Shown here: piece by piece, positions 1-4,333 of the stretch
Layout of the letters: each line of letters begins with the position of its first letter
Position numbering within the stretch: position 1 is the first letter of the stretch
Assembly: GCA_019752775.1 (NCBI GenBank)
Contig: JAIELU010000023.1
Coordinates: 1 to 7,226, forward strand
DNA: 7,226 nt
Source: Campylobacterales bacterium
GTDB taxonomy: Bacteria; Campylobacterota; Campylobacteria; Campylobacterales; Arcobacteraceae
Direction of reading: 5' to 3'
Made by a program: the position numbers and the translations under genes
Notes under the pieces: generated by a model
Seen by the model: the letters and a program-made list of their open reading frames with translations, nothing else
Database searches by the model: none
What the model was told of the DNA's origin: nothing

Positions 1-1221
1 TCTTGATTTTGCAGTCTCTTCTTCTAATTGCCAATACTCTAAGAATAATCCTGGATCATCTTCTCCAATACAAATCATACCTTCTTCACCATCTTCAACT
101 TCTTCTAAAGTATCAGGGTCAAGTAGTTTTACAGTGTGACCTGGTTGTACGAATCCAGCAGATCCTGGTCTAATTGGGTTGTTTTTAGAGTGAGAAATAT
201 AATAAGAACATTCACTCATTCCAATTGCTTCATAAATATCTTGATGGAATTTTTCTTTCCATAATCCTAACATTTCATCAGATAAATGCTCACCAGCACT
301 CATACAATATCTTAATGATGGGCAATCAGCTATTGTAAAATCAGTTTTTTGGATAATTTGTCTATAAATTGTTGGAACTCCAATAAATATTGTACATTGG
401 TGTTTTTTAATTAAATTAATCCAAGTTGATGCATCATTTGCACCTTCATAAGCAATAACAGTATGACCATTAAACAATGGATCCATAAGTGCTGATCCTA
501 AAACATAAGTCCAGTTAAATTTACCAGAGTGCATGATTCTATCATTCTCTTTAAAATCAAACCAAAATTTAGTTGCAGGAGTTCTACCAACAAGTGATCT
601 ATGAGAGTGTAAAACACCTTTTGGATAACCAGTTGTTCCTGAAGTATATACTAAATATGCAGGTTCACCAGATTTTGAATTATAATGATTTGGTGTTTTA
701 TCAACTGTATTAAAAATCTCATTTAATGCATAAATGTTAATATCTTTTGGTTTTTTTAAATTTTCAACACTATCAATTCCAGCAATTACAATAGTTTTTA
801 AATTATCTAAGTTCTCTAAATATGGAACTAAGTTTTCATACATAGAAGCTGATAATACAATTGCTCTTGCTTGTGAATCTTCAGCTAAATATTTAACTTC
901 GCTACCACTTAAAAGTGTTGAAGTTGGAACTGCAATAATTCCAGCTTTCATAGTTCCAAAAAACGAAATAGGGTAAGCTAATGAGTTTTTTAAACATACT
1001 AATACTCTATCTCTTGGCTCTAAACCAATTCCTGTAAAGAAATTACAAACTTGATCAGATTTAGTTGCTAAATCTTTATAAGTTATTTCATCTGTACCTA
1101 ATTTATCATCTTCAATTACCATTGCAATACTGTTCTCTTTTGGTGTTCCAACATGAGCAGAAGTACAAGCAAACCCGATGTTTAAAAATTCAGGTATTTC
1201 AATTTTAACGTTTGAACTCAT
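1..1221 (-). CDS. AMP-forming acyl-CoA synthetase (ANL superfamily), C-terminus cut off by the window edge
   Basis: The reading frame is open from the ATG at 1221 to the left edge, giving the first 407 residues of a protein that normally has about 510-550. The family activates a carboxylic acid with ATP to an acyl-adenylate and then transfers it to CoA. The signature phosphate-binding loop YTSGTTGYPKG is at residues 192-202. The SAGE motif is at 308-311 and the YEAIGMSE motif (usually YG.TE-like) at 330-337, followed by RPGSAGFVQPG, all typical of the acetyl-/benzoate-CoA ligase branch. The visible part stops at EYWQLEEETAKSR, just before the expected TGD motif; the C-terminal lid with the catalytic lysine lies outside. 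No signal peptide or membrane segment is seen, so it is cytoplasmic. The gene follows the CitE-like lyase at 15 bases and is surely co-transcribed with it. The substrate is not known: a short-chain, hydroxy- or dicarboxylic acid is plausible from the neighbour, but benzoate-like or acetate-like substrates cannot be excluded. Confidence 0.93.
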   Translation of the reverse strand, partial: MSSNVKIEIPEFLNIGFACTSAHVGTPKENSIAMVIEDDKLGTDEITYKDLATKSDQVCNFFTGIGLEPRDRVLVCLKNSLAYPISFFGTMKAGIIAVPTSTLLSGSEVKYLAEDSQARAIVLSASMYENLVPYLENLDNLKTIVIAGIDSVENLKKPKDINIYALNEIFNTVDKTPNHYNSKSGEPAYLVYTSGTTGYPKGVLHSHRSLVGRTPATKFWFDFKENDRIMHSGKFNWTYVLGSALMDPLFNGHTVIAYEGANDASTWINLIKKHQCTIFIGVPTIYRQIIQKTDFTIADCPSLRYCMSAGEHLSDEMLGLWKEKFHQDIYEAIGMSECSYYISHSKNNPIRPGSAGFVQPGHTVKLLDPDTLEEVEDGEEGMICIGEDDPGLFLEYWQLEEETAKSR

Positions 1222-1229
1222 AATATAAT

Positions 1230-1236
1230 CTCCTTA
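1230..1236 (-). promoter_or_regulatory. Strong ribosome binding site of the acyl-CoA synthetase
   Basis: On the minus strand TAAGGAG stands eight bases before the ATG at 1221, and it begins directly after the TAG stop of the upstream lyase gene (1237-1239). The Shine-Dalgarno match is nearly perfect and confirms the start. The gap between the genes holds nothing else, so the two form one transcriptional unit. Confidence 0.85.
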
Positions 1237-2373
1237 CTAAATTTGACCGTATGGCCAGTTTTCTTTAAATGTGTGAATTGGCATTCTGTTTAATACAGAT
1301 AATGCAAATATTTCATCCTCTTTTGCTAAAGATCTTAATGCATAAGCTCTTAAAATGTTTTGTAAAGATTTACCAAACATTGGTGGATCTAACATTTCAC
1401 CCTCATATCTAATTGCTCCACTAAGTAGCGCATCAGTTTTAATTGCTTCTTTTAAAATAGCAACATCTTTTGCAATCTCATTTGGAGATGGAGTAAATGC
1501 AACTTTACAGATATTAATGTGATTTGGAGTAATGATTTGTTTACCAGTTAATCCCATTGCATTTTCTCTAATTGCATGAGCATAAACATGTCTAGATGCA
1601 TCATCACCATGTAAATCTAACCATCTTCTAATATCTTTTTTCTCAACACAATTATCAGGTAATGAATGTGGTGTAAGCATAACTTCAACTCCACCAATAA
1701 CCCCTTTACCTTTAATTCTAGCTTCCATTGTAAGCATATTAAAGAAAGTTTCTAACTCATTAATCCATCCTTGAGGAGTGATTTTATAAGCCATTGCTTT
1801 AGAAAAGTCATGGATTCCAAATACAACGTGTTTAACAGTTGAATGTTCCATTAATCTATCCGCAATTTGTAAAGATTTTGGATGTTCAATAATTGGTTGA
1901 ATTGTTAACTTACTTCCGATTGAAATTAACCAAGAAGATAAATCTCTAATTTCTGCACTTCCATAAACTTCTCCAGCTTTTGCAAGAACAATAACATCAA
2001 TATATTGATGAATTTGTTTTAACATTTTTAAATCTTCTTCATATTCATCAGTTCTAAAAGGATTAAGTCTTACTGCTATTTGAAAAGTTCTTTCAGGAAA
2101 TTTTGGTAATTCTTGAATTAAAAGCTCTCTTGACATAGCTTTTTGTCTACAACCATCTTCTAAGTCAAATAACACTGTATGTGCTTTTGTTTTATAAGCA
2201 TGTTTTTGTAATCTTAATTTTGCTTGCTCCATACTTTCATATGTTCCATCAAGTGGATTAAATTTGATTGGTGGGTAATATATTTGAATACCAGGCCAAT
2301 ATCCACCAAGAACTGGTGTTAAATCGTCATTTGCTGTTAACTTAGATAAATCTATTGCAGAAGTCATTCTCAT
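1237..2373 (-). CDS. HpcH/HpaI aldolase / CitE-like CoA-ester lyase
   Basis: This 378-residue protein belongs to the CitE/malyl-CoA lyase group of TIM-barrel enzymes, which use Mg2+ to cleave 3-hydroxyacyl-CoA esters (malyl-, citramalyl-, citryl-CoA) into acetyl-CoA and an oxo acid. Visible family landmarks are FDLEDG (69-74; usual form LDLEDA), the substrate-binding RLNP (102-105), the metal-ligand glutamate in IIEHP (161-165), the metal-ligand aspartate in FGIHDF (185-190), and GKQIITPNHI (277-286; usual form GK..IHP.Q). The C-terminal part carries GEMLDPP (325-331), matching the lid segment of malyl-CoA lyases. It is longer than classical CitE (about 290 residues), with an extended N-terminus and a longer stretch between the metal aspartate and the GK motif. 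It is not a citrate lyase subunit: no citD, citF or citC is adjacent. It is first in an operon with an acyl-CoA synthetase. A second in-frame ATG at 2365-2367 may be the true start, because AAAGG (2377-2381) lies nine bases from it but only three from the ATG at 2373. Substrate unknown. Confidence 0.9.
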   Translation of the reverse strand: MRMTSAIDLSKLTANDDLTPVLGGYWPGIQIYYPPIKFNPLDGTYESMEQAKLRLQKHAYKTKAHTVLFDLEDGCRQKAMSRELLIQELPKFPERTFQIAVRLNPFRTDEYEEDLKMLKQIHQYIDVIVLAKAGEVYGSAEIRDLSSWLISIGSKLTIQPIIEHPKSLQIADRLMEHSTVKHVVFGIHDFSKAMAYKITPQGWINELETFFNMLTMEARIKGKGVIGGVEVMLTPHSLPDNCVEKKDIRRWLDLHGDDASRHVYAHAIRENAMGLTGKQIITPNHINICKVAFTPSPNEIAKDVAILKEAIKTDALLSGAIRYEGEMLDPPMFGKSLQNILRAYALRSLAKEDEIFALSVLNRMPIHTFKENWPYGQI

Positions 2374-2424
2374 CTACCTTTCTTTTATTAATTTTATTCT
2401 TGTTTCTTTATTTTCATCATAATT

Positions 2425-2430
2425 ATTATA
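2425..2430 (-). promoter_or_regulatory. Probable -10 box of the lyase/synthetase operon
   Basis: A perfect TATAAT is read on the minus strand about 50 bases before the lyase start. No convincing -35 is found at 16-18 bases upstream, which is usual for Campylobacterota sigma-70 promoters; the sequence upstream is T-rich. The implied transcript has a leader of about 45 bases ending in AAAGG. Position and perfect match support it, but AT-rich DNA often gives such boxes by chance. Confidence 0.5.
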
Positions 2431-2501
2431 CTTGAAAACTAACAGGAAAGTTATACACCATTTAAAATGAATTGTTTTAATGTGTTTTGAAATAGCAAAT
2501 A

Positions 2502-2565
2502 AATTTAAGTTTAAAATCAGGAATCATTTATAAAGCCGATAAATAAGGGAAATTAAACTTAAATT
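2502..2565. repeat. 13-bp perfect inverted repeat upstream of the lyase/synthetase operon
   Basis: AATTTAAGTTTAA at 2502-2514 is repeated inverted as TTAAACTTAAATT at 2553-2565, with 38 bases between the arms and about 51 bases (roughly five helical turns) between arm centres. Each arm is itself nearly palindromic around TTAA..TTAA. The pair lies about 70-140 bases upstream of the candidate -10, where an activator or a looping repressor could bind. No regulator gene is in the window. The rest of the 2374-2651 gap shows no gene. Confidence 0.45.
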
Positions 2566-2612
2566 GGTAGTGAAATGTAGTCTTTAATCTATAATATCTA
2601 GTTAAAAAAGAG

Positions 2613-2669
2613 TATTAAAAAATAAAAAAATAAAAAAAGATTTGGAAAATTTTATAATTTTTCTAAATC
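2613..2669 (-). terminator. Intrinsic terminator of bioD, overlapping the end of the gene
   Basis: On the minus strand the last bases of bioD form the left arm of a 14-bp stem (2669-2639) with two mismatches and a three-base loop (2653-2655). It is followed by a long T-rich tract interrupted by single A's (about 2638-2613). The left arm is coding, the bioD stop codon (2654-2652) covers the loop edge, and the right arm is just downstream. The stem is AT-rich and therefore weak by itself, but the U-tract is exceptionally long. Confidence 0.7.
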
Positions 2670-3269
2670 TTCTAGGAAATTTAGCTTTTTGAAGTAGTCG
2701 ATTAAAAATGGTTTTGATACTTTTTCAAAGCTCTCAATGTCCTGATATAAATTTATAAATAATTCAAAATCTATATTTTTTTCTTTTAGAGCATTTACAG
2801 AAAGTAGGGTGTCATTAATACAACCTAGTTTTGAAGGAGCTATTAAAATTGCACTTGCTTCAAATATTTTTATTAAATCTATAATAAACAGATCTTTTTC
2901 AATAGGAACCATTAATCCACCAGCTCCCTCAATTATAAGTAAATCGCAAAATTGTTCTAAATATTTTTTTTTCTCTTTTAGAAACTCGATATCTATAATT
3001 GTATTTTCTTTTGCCACATAAGGAGCAGCAGGAAGTTTGAATTGATAAGGAACAACATCATTAATTGTTACATTAAAAGAGGGATTTAGTGTTTTTACTA
3101 AATTTAACATTTTAGTTCCATCAAGGGGAAAATCAACAACACCTGTTTCAAAGGGTTTAAAATATCCAACTTTGAAACCTTTTTTTGCATAATGTTCTAA
3201 AAGTTTTCCGCAAGCATAAGTTTTGCCTACATCTGTGTTTGTTGCACTTACAAATAGAATTTTTTTCAT
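2652..3269 (-). CDS. bioD: ATP-dependent dethiobiotin synthetase BioD
   Basis: BioD closes the ureido ring of biotin by carboxylating 7,8-diaminopelargonic acid with CO2 and ATP, the penultimate step of biotin synthesis, in the cytoplasm. The 205-residue product is within the usual 200-230 range. It shows the modified P-loop ATNTDVGKT (9-17; usual form GTDTxVGKT), the substrate-contacting KPFETG (38-43), PYQFKLPAAPYVA (74-86), the EGAGG motif (114-118) and SKLGCINDTLLS (146-157; family form LGCINHALLT). The first P-loop residue is Ala rather than the usual Gly. The ATG at 3269 gives the expected MKK start a few residues before the P-loop, preceded by a weak AAAGAGA. The gene stands alone: the other bio genes are not in the window, and hairpin terminators lie on both sides. 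Identification is secure. Confidence 0.95.
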   Translation of the reverse strand: MKKILFVSATNTDVGKTYACGKLLEHYAKKGFKVGYFKPFETGVVDFPLDGTKMLNLVKTLNPSFNVTINDVVPYQFKLPAAPYVAKENTIIDIEFLKEKKKYLEQFCDLLIIEGAGGLMVPIEKDLFIIDLIKIFEASAILIAPSKLGCINDTLLSVNALKEKNIDFELFINLYQDIESFEKVSKPFLIDYFKKLNFLEDLEKL

Positions 3270-3295
3270 ATTTTCTCTTTATATTTTATTGGCGA

Positions 3296-3304
3296 AGTAT
3301 AACA
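3296..3304 (-). promoter_or_regulatory. Extended -10 promoter of bioD
   Basis: TGTTATACT (TGn plus TATACT) is read on the minus strand 27 bases before the bioD ATG, implying a leader of about 20 bases. No clear -35 exists at the right distance; the place it would occupy is the hairpin at 3311-3340. The run of T residues upstream fits the promoter style of this phylum. It is the only room for a promoter between that terminator and the gene. Confidence 0.6.
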
Positions 3305-3343
3305 AAATAAAAATAGTGTAACTTGAAAGTCACACTATTTCAT
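3301..3343 (-). terminator. Strong hairpin terminator, perhaps working in both directions
   Basis: AAATAGTGT-A-ACTT (3311-3324), loop GA, and AAGT-C-ACACTATTT (3327-3340) form a 14-bp stem with a single A·C mismatch. On the minus strand it is followed by a T-rich run (TTATTTTGTT); on the plus strand by CATTTTTATT. No intact gene reads into it from the right, so it probably ended the lost operon whose remnants lie at 3401-3836; it would also insulate bioD from upstream transcription. Confidence 0.75.
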
Positions 3344-3400
3344 TTTTATTATTTGTTTGTTTATAAAGATTTTCTTCTAGTTTATTAAGAGTAGTTGTAA

Positions 3401-3532
3401 TTATTTCACTTTTTCAACTTTTGTTGTTGATTTTTTTCTAAAAAATAGTAAAGAAGCCAATATTAGATTTAATGAAAAATTTGGTGCGTAGAAACTTAAG
3501 CTAAGTACGATACTATAAGTGTTAAAGAAGGT
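3401..3532 (-). pseudogene. C-terminal remnant of an unidentified membrane protein
   Basis: On the minus strand a frame open from just after a TAA (3533-3535) to a TAA at 3401-3403 encodes 43 residues. It reads as one hydrophobic segment (SIVLSLSFYAPNF, then SLNLILASLLFF) followed by the basic tail RKKSTTKVEKVK, the usual look of the end of an inner-membrane protein with its C-terminus in the cytoplasm. There is no start codon or ribosome binding site. The strong terminator at 3311-3340 lies just downstream, as expected for the last gene of an operon. The family cannot be recognised. It overlaps, in another frame, the open frame that carries the end of the MoxR fragment (to 3496). It could be chance coding in AT-rich DNA; I rate a true remnant as somewhat more likely. 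Confidence 0.4.
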
Positions 3533-3561
3533 TTATTTACAAATGGCTGTAAAAAAACACT

Positions 3562-3836
3562 AAAAGCAGATCCTTTTTTTATTCTAAATTCTCCAGTTTT
3601 GGGATTATAAATTTTCGTTCCTATAATATCACTTGATAATAAATCAGGAGTAAACTGAATCCTTTTGAAATCAATTCCCAAAGCTTGTGCTAATGCATTA
3701 ATCGCAGTTGTTTTATCAAGTCCTGGAACACCCTCTAATTTGCAATAAATCCAATAATTAAAGAGTCAATTAACTCTTATTGCCCAACAATAACTTTTCT
3801 CATTTCATTTTTTATATTTTGCATGAGAGTGTTCAT
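3562..3836 (-). pseudogene. Broken 5' fragment of a MoxR-family AAA+ ATPase gene
   Basis: The frame starts at ATG 3836, with AAAAGG eight bases upstream, and reads MNTLMQNIKNEMRKVIVGQ, then a TAA (3777-3779), then ELIDSLIIGFIAN. A shift of frame near 3737 follows, with a small part missing, then LEGVPGLDKTTAINALAQA and LGIDFKRIQFTPDLLSSD, then IIGTKIYNPKTGEFRIKKG. This is the N-terminal order of MoxR ATPases: VGQ, Walker A in EGVPGL(G/A)KT, DFKRIQFTPDLLPSDIIG, NPKTGEF. Three lesions are visible: an in-frame stop directly after VGQ, a frameshift that removes the few residues before LEGVPG (usually GH.LL), and loss of everything after the KKG segment, including Walker B, sensors and arginine finger. 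The Walker A loop also carries Asp where Gly or Ala is normal. MoxR proteins are chaperone-like partners of von Willebrand factor A proteins; none is present. The gene cannot make a functional ATPase. Confidence 0.85.
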
Positions 3837-3875
3837 TTAATACCTTTTTACTTAGATTTTATCTTTATATTTAGA

Positions 3876-3881
3876 AGTATA
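3876..3881 (-). promoter_or_regulatory. Possible leftover -10 of the MoxR pseudogene
   Basis: TATACT on the minus strand lies about 40 bases before the pseudogene start, between it and the divergent clpS promoter. No -35 is apparent. If active, it would transcribe only the remnants, up to the hairpin at 3311-3340. Confidence 0.35.
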
Positions 3882-3925
3882 ATTTAGATGAGTAAATAAA
3901 TCATTAAATAAGAAGATAATCTTGT

Positions 3926-4014
3926 ATTAATAATTTATTAATATAAATATGGGGAAATCTTTTATTTTAATTATTGCTTTTTTATTATAATATAGGATAA
4001 TTAATAATTTATTA
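3926..4014. repeat. 15-bp direct repeat on either side of the clpS -10 box
   Basis: ATTAATAATTTATTA occurs exactly at 3926-3940 and again at 4000-4014, 74 bases apart. Each copy contains the 13-base palindrome TAATAA-T-TTATTA. One copy is about 50 bases upstream of the clpS -10, the other lies just after it, covering the expected transcription start and leader. The arrangement looks like paired operator sites, but simple AT sequence could produce it. Confidence 0.4.
3986..3991 (+). promoter_or_regulatory. Probable -10 box of the clpS-clpA operon
   Basis: TATAAT lies 38 bases before the GTG start of clpS, in a T-rich stretch (TTGCTTTTTTAT) with no recognisable -35. The predicted start near 3998 would put the second copy of the 15-bp repeat in the first bases of the transcript. 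No CIRCE (HrcA) or HAIR (HspR) heat-shock operator is seen. Confidence 0.5.
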
Positions 4015-4029
4015 TAACAAAGGTTTGAA

Positions 4030-4329
4030 GTGAGTAATGAAATAGAAATAGAATTAGAAGACGATTTGGATTTACAAGAGCCAAAAAAATATAAAGTTTT
4101 TTTACTGAATGATGATTTTTCAACTATGGATTTTGTAATAGATGTTTTAGTAAGAGTATTTAGAAAATCAGTTGATGAAGCATCAACTATAATGTTGAAT
4201 ATTCATAATAAAGGAAAAGAGTTGTGTGGAACTTATACTTATGAAATTGCAGCAACAAAAGTTGCCCAAGTTAAAAGTATGGCAAGAGAACAAGGTTTCC
4301 CCTTAAAAGCAATAATGGAAGAAGAATAA
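4030..4329 (+). CDS. clpS: ATP-dependent Clp protease adaptor ClpS
   Basis: ClpS binds proteins with N-degron residues (Leu, Phe, Tyr, Trp) and hands them to the ClpA N-domain for degradation by ClpAP. The 99-residue protein has an acidic, flexible N-terminal tail (1-20) and the conserved core KVFLLNDDFSTMDFVIDVL (22-40). The residues forming the N-degron pocket in E. coli ClpS have clear matches here: N27, D28 and D29 (E. coli N34, D35, D36), the gatekeeper M33 (M40) and H59 (H66). The TPM of most family members is STM here. CGTY (66-69) and ATKVAQVKSMAREQGFPL (75-92) are also typical. The start is GTG; the in-frame sequence offers no nearby ATG, and AAAGG (4019-4023) is six bases upstream. 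The gene ends in tandem TAATAA, four bases before clpA, so the two are one operon with coupled translation. Confidence 0.96.
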   Translation: MSNEIEIELEDDLDLQEPKKYKVFLLNDDFSTMDFVIDVLVRVFRKSVDEASTIMLNIHNKGKELCGTYTYEIAATKVAQVKSMAREQGFPLKAIMEEE

Positions 4330-4333
4330 TAAA

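Noticed and set aside
734..976. Plus-strand open frame of 80 codons
   Set aside because: It lies antisense inside the acyl-CoA synthetase, whose motifs are clear; there is no ribosome site or recognisable product.
1237..2373. Citrate lyase beta subunit (citE of a citrate fermentation operon)
   Set aside because: No citC, citD or citF neighbours, a longer protein and altered motifs; a stand-alone CoA-ester lyase fits better.
2617..2638. A-rich tract as a possible simple repeat or slippage locus
   Set aside because: On the minus strand it is the U-tract of the bioD terminator, which explains it.
2809..3021. Plus-strand open frame of 70 codons
   Set aside because: Antisense to bioD across the EGAGG region; a shadow of the real gene.
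3496..3681. A 61-codon gene from a TTG start
   Set aside because: The TTG is an internal leucine codon of the MoxR fragment (…AQALGIDF…). The frame is part of the pseudogene and its out-of-place tail, not a separate small gene.
3837..4029. CIRCE or HspR (HAIR) heat-shock operator before clpS
   Set aside because: Neither TTAGCACTC-N9-GAGTGCTAA nor CTTGAGT-N7-ACTCAAG, nor a near match, is present.
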